From Alkalihalobacillus pseudalcaliphilus (GTDB lineage: Bacteria > Bacillota > Bacilli > Bacillales > Bacillaceae_D), in NCBI RefSeq assembly GCF_028610675.1, contig NZ_JAQQWS010000008.1, positions 1 through 64,000 on the forward strand: a stretch of 64,000 bases of DNA, written 5' to 3'. Within the stretch, counting starts at the first letter, position 1. Each line of letters opens with the position of its first letter. Positions 25,586 through 35,063 of this stretch are shown here, one piece after another. The notes beneath the pieces are model-generated. The model saw only the letters and a list, made by a program, of their open reading frames with translations, ran no database searches and had not been told where the DNA came from. Position numbers and translations under genes: made by a program.

Positions 25586-26577
25586 GTAACTACCCGTATC
25601 CATTATTAAATCAACCACCTTTCACCTATTCGAGGAATGATAATGTGGTGGAACCGAAAGCACATGAGTGGATTAGGCCAATCGATGATGAACCATCGAG
25701 CTGGAAAATGTATGATGCCGTCATACTCGGTATCCCACTATCGCGTTCGTCCATTTCGGCCTCCTATGCTAGTGAAAATCCAGAAGCTTTCAGAAGAACT
25801 TGGAAATCCTTTTCGACTTATAATTTGGATGAAGACATCGATTTATCCATACTACAAGTCGCTGATCTTGGTGACGTTAAAGAGCATATTACCGATATTC
25901 AGCAGTGTCATCAAAATATTCGTGATGCGATGAAGGCGATTCAAACCTATCACCCTCAAGCAATTCCTATAAGTATAGGTGGTGACCACTCGATAACGGC
26001 TATGCTAGTGAGGGGCTATAAAGATGTCTATCCGAATGAGCGTGTCGGTATTTTACAGTTTGACACTCATTTTGACTTGCGTGACCCAAAAGAAATCGGT
26101 CCAGCCAACGGAACACCGATTCGCCAGTTGATTGAGGATGCTCAAGTATTAGGTGAAGATGTTTATAATATCGGTCTGCACGGTTTTTTTAACGCTAAAT
26201 CTTTAAAACAATACGCCGATGAAGCGGGTCTTCATTATATAACGATGAAGCAAGCAAGAAAAAAAGGAATCGAAGAAACGGTTCGAGCAGTAGTAGAGGC
26301 ATTGAATGATAAAGTTGATAAAATATATATGACGGTAGATATGGATGTACTTGATGTCAGCGTGGCACCTGGTGCACCAGTTTCCACGCCAGGTGGCATG
26401 TATGTACATGAGTTATTGGAGGCCGTGCAAGTGGCAGGTGAATATGAGAAAGTATTCGCGATGGATATCGTCTGCCTCGATCCACAAAAAGATGTAGCGA
26501 TGGCAACAGTCAAAACTGGTGTTCATGTGATGCTGTCGTTTTTAACAGGGAAGATGGTAGCGGCTAGTGGAAAATAA
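25582..26577 (+). CDS. hutG: Formimidoylglutamase
   Basis: Hydrolyses N-formimidoylglutamate to glutamate and formamide, the last step. An arginase-fold enzyme of 331 aa with the Mn ligands in SIGGDHS, QFDTHFDLRD and TVDMDVLDVSVAPG. It is the last gene of the operon. B. subtilis also has a transporter, hutM, at this position; none is here. Confidence 0.96.
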   Translation: MSNYPYPLLNQPPFTYSRNDNVVEPKAHEWIRPIDDEPSSWKMYDAVILGIPLSRSSISASYASENPEAFRRTWKSFSTYNLDEDIDLSILQVADLGDVKEHITDIQQCHQNIRDAMKAIQTYHPQAIPISIGGDHSITAMLVRGYKDVYPNERVGILQFDTHFDLRDPKEIGPANGTPIRQLIEDAQVLGEDVYNIGLHGFFNAKSLKQYADEAGLHYITMKQARKKGIEETVRAVVEALNDKVDKIYMTVDMDVLDVSVAPGAPVSTPGGMYVHELLEAVQVAGEYEKVFAMDIVCLDPQKDVAMATVKTGVHVMLSFLTGKMVAASGK

Positions 26578-26584
26578 CGAATGA

Positions 26585-26626
26585 GTGCTAAGGTAGACCA
26601 TACCAATGGTTCCTTAGCACATTTTT
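26585..26626 (+). terminator. hut operon terminator
   Basis: GTGCTAAGG pairs with CCTTAGCAC, with an inner ACCAT/ATGGT pair, followed by ATTTTTG. Confidence 0.85.
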
Positions 26627-26720
26627 GATGGATACTTCTAAAGACTAAAGATGCTGGTTACCTTTGAGCCGCCCGTTATTACTCTTTGATTCAAAGTTTT
26701 TCATTCAATCCATCATCGCT

Positions 26721-27131
26721 TTATGAATTAATGACTTCTGAGCCGAATTCTAAGCATTCTTGGCAGATGGAGACATTTGGCCCTAATGCTAAATCTCCAA
26801 TCTCTTCTTTACTTCTATGGCAAAAAGAACAATTTGAAAGAAATTCATTTTCTATTTCACTTTTTGGGGGAGAAGTTCGATTAATTGCGGGGTACAGTTC
26901 ATCAAACACTTTAGGTTCAATATAATCAAATTCACCTTTTAACTTGACGGCAATCGTAGTATATGCAATGGCCATACCTTCGTAAAAACGTTGACGTTCA
27001 ATGTGTGCACTTTGTTCAGATTTTCCTTCACATAATGTACTTAAGTTTTCAAGTTCTTTAATCAAGTCCTCAACTTTTGCCCCTCTAAATGTTTTCTTAC
27101 GGAAATCTTGTTCCATGTGCCTCAACACCAC
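26721..27131 (-). CDS. Stand-alone ClpX-type zinc finger protein
   Basis: A 136-aa protein whose C-terminus (CSFCHRSKEEIGDLALGP and ICQECLEFGSEVI) is the four-cysteine zinc-binding domain found at the N-terminus of ClpX, here without the AAA+ ATPase. The N-terminal 90 aa are helical and unrecognised. In ClpX this domain binds substrates and adaptors, so a role in protein recognition is possible but is only inference. GTG at 27131 or ATG at 27116 could be the start. Confidence 0.75.
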   Translation of the reverse strand: MVLRHMEQDFRKKTFRGAKVEDLIKELENLSTLCEGKSEQSAHIERQRFYEGMAIAYTTIAVKLKGEFDYIEPKVFDELYPAINRTSPPKSEIENEFLSNCSFCHRSKEEIGDLALGPNVSICQECLEFGSEVINS

Positions 27132-27197
27132 TTTCTTTTAAATTTAGTAACTAAAACATGTTCACATTAGTTAGCTACTTAAAGTAGTTATGTATAC

Positions 27198-27211
27198 ATT
27201 TGTATACAAAT
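27198..27211. promoter_or_regulatory. Palindrome, possible operator
   Basis: ATTTGTATACAAAT is a perfect 14-bp palindrome, preceded by a second TGTATACA. It lies in the 280-bp gap between the divergent genes at 27131 and 27423. No regulator is identified. Confidence 0.35.
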
Positions 27212-27422
27212 TCTTTTATTTATATTCTTCATTATTAAAGAAATTCCTACTAGATAAACAAAAAATTATAAAAGTGAAATTAAAAATGTAAGATAACTAT
27301 TAATTGTAACGTAGTATAGAATGGACTCACCAAGGTAAGTGAGCAATTTAAAAGAAATGCTTGACTGTAGGTGATGATAAACTAAACTCAAATGTTTTTT
27401 TATTAGGAAGGAAGTGTTTGTA

Positions 27423-28157
27423 ATGGCAGATGAAAAAGAGTGCTGTGAATCAAAGCGTTATTCGTTACCCCGATCATCTAATAATAAAAAATCGAATTCG
27501 TTCAACATCGTATCACGAGAAGAGTGGCAGAAAGAGCATGAGCAGTTTCGAGAAAAAGAAAAGGCTATGACCCGTGCTTATGATGAATTGCATGCAGAAA
27601 GACGAAGGTTACCGATGGTTGAAGTATTAAAAGATTATTCATTTTATGGACCGAATGGAAAAGTAGGTTTAGAGGATTTATTTGCCGGCTATAGTCAGCT
27701 TATTGTCTACCATTTCATGTTTGATCCGAAATGGGAGGAGGGCTGTGATGGATGTTCGATGATGGTTGACCATATGGGACATCCGGCACATTTAAACGCA
27801 AGGGATACTCAACTCGTCTTAATTTCACGAGCCCCTTACGACAAGCTCGATGCATTCAAACGGAGAATGGGCTGGTCGACCCCTTGGTATTCCTCTTTTG
27901 AGAGTCAATTTAATGAAGACTTTGGGGCAACAAAAGAATTTGGAGAACAGCACGGTTATAGTGTGTTTTTAAAGAAAGATCATCAAATCTACCATACGTA
28001 TTCTACTTGGAATCGAGGTGTCGAATATTTAGGATCCAATTGGAGTTATTTAGACTTAACACCATATGGTCGTCAAGAGCTTTGGGAGGATTCACCTTCG
28101 TATGTAAAAAAAACTGAGCCTTACACATGGTGGCGTCATCATGATAAATATGAATAA
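27423..28157 (+). CDS. DUF899-family thioredoxin-fold protein
   Basis: A 244-aa protein of the DUF899 (AhpC/thioredoxin-like) family. It has DYSFYGPNGKVGLEDLF, the pair of cysteines in EEGCDGCSMMVDH, and the C-terminal LGSNWSYLDLTPYGRQELWE and WWRHHDKY. Function is unproven; a dithiol-disulfide oxidoreductase is usually proposed. ATG at 27423 has AGGAAGGA 10 nt upstream, better than GTG at 27414. Monocistronic, with a terminator after it. Confidence 0.9.
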   Translation: MADEKECCESKRYSLPRSSNNKKSNSFNIVSREEWQKEHEQFREKEKAMTRAYDELHAERRRLPMVEVLKDYSFYGPNGKVGLEDLFAGYSQLIVYHFMFDPKWEEGCDGCSMMVDHMGHPAHLNARDTQLVLISRAPYDKLDAFKRRMGWSTPWYSSFESQFNEDFGATKEFGEQHGYSVFLKKDHQIYHTYSTWNRGVEYLGSNWSYLDLTPYGRQELWEDSPSYVKKTEPYTWWRHHDKYE

Positions 28158-28172
28158 CTGTTAGTGAAGAAG

Positions 28173-28198
28173 GGTGCGCAATGGGAACGCACCTTTTT
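28173..28198 (+). terminator. Terminator after DUF899 gene
   Basis: GGTGCG (28173-28178) pairs with CGCACC (28188-28193), then TTTTT. Confidence 0.75.
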
Positions 28199-28200
28199 AG

Positions 28201-28677
28201 TTAATCCCAATGATTAAAAATGATATCTCCAATGCAAGAGGGTTTCCAGTATACGACATCACGGAGCTCATGTTGACTTAACTGGTTGTCTATATTGAGT
28301 GAAATAACACCCTTTTTTGCTCGTTTAAGTAGCACGGTTTGCTCTAAGTAATCAAGTGGGATGATTTCATAATAAGGTTTTAATTCTTGGGCAAATGGGT
28401 GGTAGATAAATATTGCTTTGAAGAAATCTACTTCACTTGCCACACTCACGTATGGATACGTTGCGTGTAATAAAATATAAATCGGGTCATCTTTTAAGTT
28501 GATTTTTGCTAAATGATAGGAACAAAAATGGGCTTCCTCTATGCTAAGAATCTCCCCTTGCTTGGCTTTGACAAGAGGGTAGAGAACTTGTTTAAATTGC
28601 TGGTAATGTTGATGGGCTGTATTTGAATCATCGAAAGCATGACTCGTAATACCCTCTGGGAGATACACAGGTAGCAC
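28201..28677 (-). CDS. Hypothetical protein downstream of a SUKH protein
   Basis: A 158-aa soluble protein of unknown family (MLPVYLPEGITSHAF to CIGDIIFNHWD). It follows the SMI1/KNR4 gene after 3 bp, so the two are cotranscribed. Position beside a SUKH gene would fit an immunity or toxin-related role, but no motif shows it. Confidence 0.7.
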   Translation of the reverse strand: MLPVYLPEGITSHAFDDSNTAHQHYQQFKQVLYPLVKAKQGEILSIEEAHFCSYHLAKINLKDDPIYILLHATYPYVSVASEVDFFKAIFIYHPFAQELKPYYEIIPLDYLEQTVLLKRAKKGVISLNIDNQLSQHELRDVVYWKPSCIGDIIFNHWD

Positions 28678-28680
28678 CTC

Positions 28681-29466
28681 CTAACATGATCTTTTTTTCT
28701 TGCTAAGAGTTACGGCATAAGGTGCCAATTGCTTATCGGCTTTGATAATGATGATAAGTTGGTTGATTTCTTCTTGGGTAAATAGTCTTTTATCGTAAAA
28801 ATGCTGTGTGTACAGTGCGCCGATATCTCTGAAATTATCGTCTTTATGCTTGAGTAATAGAGTGATATTTTCATAGATATTCGGATCATGGTCTTTTTGT
28901 GTTTCATATACATGATTGAGGTTAAGGATAAGTGAATCTAAATCATTCGTTAAAATGGCGAGTTCTAACCCTTGTGGCGAATAATCGCCTTGATCCTCTA
29001 CTTCTATTTCCTCGCTCTCCTCATATTCATATAATCCCGCAAGAAAACTCTCGAAATTAGCCGTTAGCTCAATGGTTAACTCTTGTTCAACATCTAAATA
29101 AATGATAGACGGATCCGTTTTTGTATGGCGATAGTCAAACGCAAACCAGCCGTGGCCATCCCCAGCAAATAATACGATAGACTCTGGTAAACCCCATTCT
29201 TCAATCAGGTAAGGAGTAGCTAAGATGCCCTCATTTGGTTTAATTCCAAAGATTTTTTCTATATGTACATGGTCATCCGCCCAAGAATTAGGTGTCGTGG
29301 TTGGAAATGCGTTTATAGAAATATAACCACCATTTTGGATTTTTAAAAGGCGGATATATGCCTCTGGTAATTTAATATTTAGCTGCTTTTCTGCCTCATG
29401 AATCTGTTTATCTATTACTGGATGAGGTCGTTCTCCATACTCATCCTCAAGCCACAAATGTTCCAT
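28681..29466 (-). CDS. SMI1/KNR4 (SUKH) family protein
   Basis: The N-terminal 150 aa have the SUKH pattern: EAEKQLNIKLPEAYIRLLKIQNGG, FGIKPNEGI, IVLFAGDGHGWFAFDY and FESFLAGL. Many such proteins are immunity proteins against nuclease toxins in contact or polymorphic toxin systems. The C-terminal 100 aa form a helical extension with an acidic linker. No toxin gene is found beside it, so it may be an orphan immunity gene or a cell-wall-linked regulator. Confidence 0.85.
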   Translation of the reverse strand: MEHLWLEDEYGERPHPVIDKQIHEAEKQLNIKLPEAYIRLLKIQNGGYISINAFPTTTPNSWADDHVHIEKIFGIKPNEGILATPYLIEEWGLPESIVLFAGDGHGWFAFDYRHTKTDPSIIYLDVEQELTIELTANFESFLAGLYEYEESEEIEVEDQGDYSPQGLELAILTNDLDSLILNLNHVYETQKDHDPNIYENITLLLKHKDDNFRDIGALYTQHFYDKRLFTQEEINQLIIIIKADKQLAPYAVTLSKKKRSC

Positions 29467-29621
29467 TCTATCAGCCCCTTGTTATTGGTTATTTTAATCA
29501 TAAAGGATTACTGTCCTATTGTCTGTATAAAATTGCAAGTGGAATAAATAGAAAAATAGTTGAAACCTTTTTGGAGATAAAACGAATACTAGTAAAAGGA
29601 AATGAAAAGAAGGTGGCTATT

Positions 29622-29957
29622 TTGACTTATCTTATTTTATCTATACGGTTCCTATTAGAACTAGCACTTCTAGTTGCTGTAGGAGTTGGTGCCTATCACG
29701 TTGGTGGAAGTTCATTTATAAAGTATGGATTTGCTATTTTAGCACCTTTGTTAGTTGCCTGTGTATGGTGGATCTTCATCTCACCTAAAGCATTAATCAT
29801 TATACCATTTGGTGCAAAATTATTAATTGAGCTCCTTCTATTTATACTTGGAGCATCTCTATTATACATAGCTGGTTATCAGAATTACGCGATATTACTT
29901 ATCACTTTAGCCTTATTGAACAGAGGAATGATGTATATGTGGAAAGTAGATGGGTAA
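29622..29957 (+). CDS. YrdB/DUF2568-like membrane protein
   Basis: A protein of about 111 aa with four predicted membrane helices (ILSIRFLLELALLVAVGVG, YGFAILAPLLVACVWW, KLLIELLLFILGASLLY, and a final one), matching the DUF2568 layout. I chose TTG at 29622 because AGAAGG lies about 10 nt upstream; the frame extends to TTG at 29571, which lacks a ribosome binding site. Function unknown. Confidence 0.7.
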   Translation: MTYLILSIRFLLELALLVAVGVGAYHVGGSSFIKYGFAILAPLLVACVWWIFISPKALIIIPFGAKLLIELLLFILGASLLYIAGYQNYAILLITLALLNRGMMYMWKVDG

Positions 29958-29984
29958 TAAAGAAAACATAATGTTTGAAAGAAC

Positions 29985-30189
29985 TTCCCTATGGCCAGCT
30001 GATTTCAAGGCAAAAACTATCGTACCAAGCCGATAATCTCAGAGGACGTGGAGCATGATTTTCGGTAGCGACAAGTAGAACTCCGCATATGAGTATGAGC
30101 ACTAATTTTCATATAAAACGCCCATGTCGGAGCTAAAATCAGCTCCGACACCAACAAAAATGAATGTCATCTATCGCCATCTTAAGATA
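29985..30189. repeat. Dispersed repeats before minisatellite 3
   Basis: It contains CAGCTGATTTCAAGG/ACTATCG (compare 13760), GGAGCATGATTTTCGGTAGC and CTCCGCATATGAG (compare 58495-58545 and 60820-60870), and a hairpin of TCGGAGCT/AGCTCCGA. No gene. Confidence 0.75.
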
Positions 30190-30710
30190 TATGGGGGTTT
30201 GTGAAGGTACTGAGGTCAAACGATGAAGTATCTGCACAAAGAGGGTGTTAATGTGAAGGTACTGAGGTCAAACGATGAAGTATCTGCACAAAGAGGGTGT
30301 TAATGTGAAGATACTAAGGCCAAACGATGAAGTATCTGCACAAAGAAGGTGTTAATGTGAAGATACTGAGGTCAAACAATGAAGTATCTGCACAAAGAGG
30401 GGGTTAATGTGAAGATACTGAGGTCAAACGATGAAGTATCTGCACAAAGAGGGTGTTAATGTGAAGATACAAAGGTCAAACGATGAAGTATCTGCACAAA
30501 GAGGGTGTTAATGTGAAGATGCTGAGGCCAAACGATGAAGTATCTGCACAAAGAGGGTGTTAATGTGAAGATGCTGAGGCCAAACGATGAAGTATCTGCA
30601 CAAAGNNNNNNNNNNNNNNNNNNNNNNNNNNNNNNNNNNNNNNNNNNNNNNNNNNNNNNNNNNNNNNNNNNNNNNNNNNNNNNNNNNNNNNNNNNNNNNN
30701 NNNNNACCGT
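30190..30710. repeat. 52-bp minisatellite, copy set 3, with assembly gap
   Basis: Units of 52 bp recur with CAAACG-type landmarks at 30217, 30269 and every 52 bp to 30581; then 100 N (30606-30705). Each unit carries inverted arms AGTATC and GATACT about 25 bases apart. The unit is related to that of 1-697. No coding signal. Confidence 0.93.
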
Positions 30711-30880
30711 TCTTCGTGGATAGTAGCGACTTTTTAAACAATTGGTCCGTTAATAACTCGTTCACCATGAGGAGTCGCACGAAAAAAAGGGAGCAGTGAC
30801 CTGTTAAGGTCGTCTATCGCAAGATGGATGACCCGCTAACTTCACGGCTCAAACTATCGCTCCTAATTACACTTTCATAA
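30708..30880. repeat. Flanking repeat element after minisatellite 3
   Basis: It aligns with 22440-22610 along its length (GTAGCGACT, TCACCATGAGGAGTC, GGGAGCA, CCGCTAACTTCACGG, CTATCGC). The start also aligns with 700-760 and the end with 13755-13805. It follows a minisatellite in three of its four places. Confidence 0.8.
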
Positions 30881-30918
30881 AAAATACCACACAATTCCCG
30901 GTAATAGAATCATGTGGT
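30880..30918 (-). terminator. Terminator of the tetR gene
   Basis: ACCACA (30886-30891) and TGTGGT (30913-30918) form a stem that on the - strand is followed by ATTTTTTATG. Confidence 0.7.
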
Positions 30919-30928
30919 TAGTGCCATT

Positions 30929-31765
30929 CTAAAAATCAAAATAAATTCGGAAGAAGTAATACAAATCCTTACAATCAGGATGGAGACGGATATTTTCGCA
31001 TAAGCCCTTAATAATCGCTTTTGGAAATGTTTGTTTATCCGTTAAATAATTGTGTAATAAGAGCAAGGATTCTCTTTCCGTTGAATCTTCTACGATTTCT
31101 AATTTGTCTTTGATGATGGCCACTAATTTTCCAATTGTTACGTCTACTTCACTTTGTGATGAAATAAATTGATCGATATCAAAGGTTAGATAAGGAGTTG
31201 TAACATGTAAAGCTAATACCTCCGTTTTTTCGACTAATGAATGAGCGAGTTTCTCAAAATCTAATGGGATTCGATAGAATAAGAAAAGCTTAGAATAAAT
31301 GGAAATAAACCCATTCACACAATAAGCTAAGTCATATTTACTTTTTTCCACTTGTTCACCGTAAACGCGGTCAAGCACTTTGATGATGATTTCTTTCATG
31401 ACGCGCTCGAATCTGTGCAAAATCGTAATCAATTCTTGATTAATTGAATGTGTTTGTTCTTTGGCAAATACTTTGGTGAAGGATACATTTTTTTCTAATG
31501 ATTGCAAGGTTGTTATGTAAAAATCAAACAATAATCGTTCAGATGAAGTTTGCTTTTTGACCACTTGGTCAATATCGAATAAGATTTCTTTTGTAAAGTG
31601 TTCGACAATCGCCACAATTAGTTCATCTTTTGATTTGAAATGTAAGTAGAATGCTCCTTTAGATATTCCGCAGTATTCCGTAATTCGTTGAATTGATGTT
31701 GCTTCAGATCCTTGTTCTGCAAACAGTTCAAGAGCTTTTTTCATAATAAGATTTTTTTTATCCAT
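30929..31765 (-). CDS. TetR-family repressor of the adjacent RND pump
   Basis: A 278-aa protein with the N-terminal TetR helix-turn-helix (ALELFAEQGSEATSIQRI, CGISKGAFYLHFKSKDEL) and a longer-than-usual C-terminal ligand domain. It is divergent from the RND pump gene, and a palindrome sits inside that gene's promoter, so it very likely represses the pump. ATG at 31765 gives the standard start (MDKKNLIMKKAL). The upstream AGGAG is about 13 nt away, a rather long spacing. Confidence 0.88.
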   Translation of the reverse strand: MDKKNLIMKKALELFAEQGSEATSIQRITEYCGISKGAFYLHFKSKDELIVAIVEHFTKEILFDIDQVVKKQTSSERLLFDFYITTLQSLEKNVSFTKVFAKEQTHSINQELITILHRFERVMKEIIIKVLDRVYGEQVEKSKYDLAYCVNGFISIYSKLFLFYRIPLDFEKLAHSLVEKTEVLALHVTTPYLTFDIDQFISSQSEVDVTIGKLVAIIKDKLEIVEDSTERESLLLLHNYLTDKQTFPKAIIKGLCENIRLHPDCKDLYYFFRIYFDF

Positions 31766-31800
31766 AAATTCGAACACGCTCCTGTTACATAATTTAATAA

Positions 31801-31829
31801 TTGACAAATGACCAGTCGGTCATTAATAT
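31801..31829 (+). promoter_or_regulatory. RND pump promoter with embedded operator
   Basis: TTGACA (31801-31806) and TAATAT (31824-31829) have 17-bp spacing. The spacer is the palindrome AATGACC-AGTC-GGTCATT (31807-31824), a typical TetR-family operator. Binding would directly exclude RNA polymerase. Confidence 0.82.
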
Positions 31830-31872
31830 GAATAATTAGATTAGATATAGAGAAAAAAAGGGTAGGTGTAAT

Positions 31873-34800
31873 ATGCAAAGTTTAGTTAATTTCGTTCTGA
31901 AAAACAAGCTAGCGGTTTGGCTACTTACCATCATTATCATTGTTTCTGGGATTTATTCAAGTACTAAAATGAAAATGGAGACACTTCCTGACATTTCAAT
32001 CCCTTATTTAATGGTGATGGATGTATATCCAGGTGCTACGCCTGAGCAAGTAATGGAGGAAGTATCGATTCCTTTAGAAAAAACGATAGAAAATCTGGAG
32101 GATGTAAAATCTGTCTATTCAAACTCGTATTCCAATATGGCTAGTATTCAAGTTGAATATGAATATGGGGTCGATATGGATGAAAAGAAACGTCAGCTTG
32201 AATCAGCTTTAGGTAACGTAACATTGCCAGATGGGGCACAAGAACCGCAAATTACTACAATTAGCATGAATATGATGCCAGTTGTCGCTTTAAGTGTGAG
32301 TAGTTCCTCAGAAGACATTGTTGATTTAACTAATCGAGTTGAAGAGGATTTATTACCAAAGGTTGAAAAAATACCTGGTGTTGCCTCTGCGATGATTTCA
32401 GGACAACATATTGAAGAAATTGAACTAAGGTATGATGAAGAAGCCTTAGCAGGTTTTGGTTTAACAGAAGATGATGTGAAACAAATGATTGAAGCAAGTG
32501 ACCTTGCGATTTCATTAGGTTTATATGAATTTGAAGAAGGTGAACAGGCTGTAGCTGTTGATGGTAAATTTATGACATTAACTGAGCTAGAGGAAATGCT
32601 TATTCCTGTAACTCCTTCTGAAACCAACCCATCTCCATTTGTACAACTTGCTGATGTAGCAGATGTTGAGGTGGTTGGTAAAGTTGAATCCGTTTCTCGA
32701 ACAAATGGTGAAGATGCGATCGCTATTCAAGTTATCAAAGGACCGCAAGATAATACGGTCGATGTCGTTAATCGTGTCAAAGCTCTAGTAGAGGAAGAAT
32801 TAGCGGCAAATGATGGGTTAATTATTGATATTACACTAGATCAAGCGACACCCATTGAGGATTCTGTCTTTACAATGGTGGAAAAAGCATTATTCGGTGG
32901 CTTAATTGCGATTTTAATTATTTTACTTTTTTTACGTGACTTTAAGTCAACGATCATTTCGATTGTGTCTATCCCGGTGTCATTATTTATGGCATTACTA
33001 CTTTTACATTGGATGGATATTAGCTTAAATATCATGACGCTTGGTGCTATCACCGTAGCTATCGGTCGTGTTATTGATGATTCGATTGTTGTCGTAGAAA
33101 ATATTTATCGACGATTACATTTAAAGCAAGAGAAATTAACCGGCCGTGCCCTTGTACGTGAAGCAACGATTGAAATGTTCAAACCAATTTTATCATCCAC
33201 ACTTGTAACGGTTGCTGTATTTGCTCCGCTTGTATTTGTTGGTGGGATGGTTGGTGAGTTATTCATGCCATTTGCCTTAACAATGACGTTTGCATTGTTA
33301 GCTTCTTTACTCGTTGCGGTTACGATTGTACCAGCACTTTCTCATTTCTTATTCAAGAAGAAATTATATGCTGAGAAGTCAGAAAGTAAACATAAAGAAG
33401 TTGGAAAGCTTGCTATTTGGTATAAAGGTATTCTTGAATGGACATTGAACCACAAAGTGATTACTTCGTTGATTTCCGTAGCTCTTTTAGCGGGTAGTTT
33501 AGCTTTAACGCCGCTGATTGGTTTTAGCTTCCTTGGAAGTGAAGAAGAAAAGGTCATGTATTTAACGTATACACCAGCTTCAGGGGAACTAGTGGATGAA
33601 ACATTAGAAAATATTGAGGTTGTTGAGCAAGAGTTAGTCAAACGTGATGATGTCGACATTCTTCAATTTTCGATGAATAATAGTGGAGATGCGATGTCGG
33701 CCATGATGGGTGGAGGAGCAGGTGGAGCTCTCATGTTTGTAACCTTTGACCCTGATATGAAAAACTTCCCAGAGGTGAGGGAAGAGATTGAGGAGTATGT
33801 CTTTACGATCGGGCAATCAGGTGAGTGGAAAAGCCAAGATTTCTCTTCAATGGGTATGAACACAAATGAACTTAGTTATACATTCTACAGTGAAGATTTA
33901 GATAGATTGAATGAAGCGGTTCTTTTAGTGGAAGATGTCATGAACGAAACAGATGGATTAGCTGATGTCAGTTCAACGGCAGAAGCTGCTTATGTCGAGC
34001 ATGTATTAAAAATAGAACAAGATGAATTGTTACAATATGGTTTAACGACGGGTCAAATCGTGATGATGCTCATGAATGACCATACGAAAGAAGTTTTAAC
34101 AACGATTGATCATAATGACCGAACTTTAGAAGTTATTGTTCAAAGAGAAGCACTCGAACAACCAGCATCTATTGATGAAATGTTAGAGTTAGAAGTTCCA
34201 ACAGCTTTAGGAACAAGCTTGCCGTTATCAGAGCTAGTTACAGTAGAAGAAGGAACGACTCTGAATACGCTCGCTCGAAGCCAAGGTGAGTACTATGCAT
34301 CTGTATCTGCTACTATTCTTGACGATGACATTACAAAAGCAACATCGGACGTTAATGAAGCAATTGATGAGCTTGAGCTACCGTCTGGTGTAACTTTAGG
34401 TGTTGCAGGTGTAACGGCTGATATGGAAGAAACATTTACGCAATTAGGCATTGCAATGTTAGCTGCGATTGCAATTGTTTACTTTATCTTAGTTGTTACA
34501 TTTGGTGAAGGGTTAGCTCCGTTCGCAATTTTATTCTCGTTGCCATTTGCGATTGTTGGTTCATTTGTTGGTTTATGGTTAACAGGTGAAACGATTTCAG
34601 TACCTGTTATGATGGGCCTACTAATGTTAATTGGTATCGTTGTGACGAATGCGATTGTTTTAGTGGATCGTATCATTCATATGGAACGTGATGGTATGAC
34701 GATGCGTGAAGCTATTTTAGAGGCAGGAGCAACGAGGTTACGTCCTATTTTAATGACGGCGATTGCGACAATGGGTGCCCTCGTTCCATTAGCGATTGGA

Positions 34801-34956
34801 ACGGGTGGAGGCGGCCTCATTTCTAAAGGTTTAGCAATAACGGTAATTGGTGGGCTTGCAAGCTCGACTTTATTAACACTTGTTGTTGTACCGATTGTGT
34901 ATGAGTTTTTATCAAAAATCTTTAAGAAAAACCGTAAAGAAATAATGGAAAACTAA
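31873..34956 (+). CDS. RND-family efflux pump (SwrC/YerP-like)
   Basis: A 1027-aa proton-driven exporter in the membrane. It has the HAE1-type layout of 12 helices, with the first helix near the N-terminus (LAVWLLTIIIIVSGIYS) and two large external loops. DISIPYLMVMDVYPGATPEQ and TLGAITVAIGRVIDDSIVVVEN (the helix with paired acidic residues) are typical. Gram-positive relatives such as SwrC export surfactin-like lipopeptides and drugs without an outer membrane partner. ATG at 31873 follows GGTAGGTG. It is a single-gene transcript controlled by the TetR protein. Confidence 0.93.
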   Translation: MQSLVNFVLKNKLAVWLLTIIIIVSGIYSSTKMKMETLPDISIPYLMVMDVYPGATPEQVMEEVSIPLEKTIENLEDVKSVYSNSYSNMASIQVEYEYGVDMDEKKRQLESALGNVTLPDGAQEPQITTISMNMMPVVALSVSSSSEDIVDLTNRVEEDLLPKVEKIPGVASAMISGQHIEEIELRYDEEALAGFGLTEDDVKQMIEASDLAISLGLYEFEEGEQAVAVDGKFMTLTELEEMLIPVTPSETNPSPFVQLADVADVEVVGKVESVSRTNGEDAIAIQVIKGPQDNTVDVVNRVKALVEEELAANDGLIIDITLDQATPIEDSVFTMVEKALFGGLIAILIILLFLRDFKSTIISIVSIPVSLFMALLLLHWMDISLNIMTLGAITVAIGRVIDDSIVVVENIYRRLHLKQEKLTGRALVREATIEMFKPILSSTLVTVAVFAPLVFVGGMVGELFMPFALTMTFALLASLLVAVTIVPALSHFLFKKKLYAEKSESKHKEVGKLAIWYKGILEWTLNHKVITSLISVALLAGSLALTPLIGFSFLGSEEEKVMYLTYTPASGELVDETLENIEVVEQELVKRDDVDILQFSMNNSGDAMSAMMGGGAGGALMFVTFDPDMKNFPEVREEIEEYVFTIGQSGEWKSQDFSSMGMNTNELSYTFYSEDLDRLNEAVLLVEDVMNETDGLADVSSTAEAAYVEHVLKIEQDELLQYGLTTGQIVMMLMNDHTKEVLTTIDHNDRTLEVIVQREALEQPASIDEMLELEVPTALGTSLPLSELVTVEEGTTLNTLARSQGEYYASVSATILDDDITKATSDVNEAIDELELPSGVTLGVAGVTADMEETFTQLGIAMLAAIAIVYFILVVTFGEGLAPFAILFSLPFAIVGSFVGLWLTGETISVPVMMGLLMLIGIVVTNAIVLVDRIIHMERDGMTMREAILEAGATRLRPILMTAIATMGALVPLAIGTGGGGLISKGLAITVIGGLASSTLLTLVVVPIVYEFLSKIFKKNRKEIMEN

Positions 34957-34963
34957 ATTGGCT

Positions 34964-34998
34964 AGCTCCTCCTTGGTGGGGGAGCTTTTCATTTTTTT
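34964..34998 (+). terminator. RND pump terminator
   Basis: AGCTCCTCC pairs with GGGGAGCT (about 34977-34985), followed by TTTTCATTTTTTT. Confidence 0.75.
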
Positions 34999-35063
34999 AA
35001 AGGAAAAAAGGGGTATATGATAGAATTATTTACAGTATGTCGATTTATCAAAGGGGTTTTCTA

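Noticed and set aside
26578..26720. A missing hutM transporter hidden after hutG
   Set aside because: A strong terminator follows hutG directly and no transporter frame is present here.
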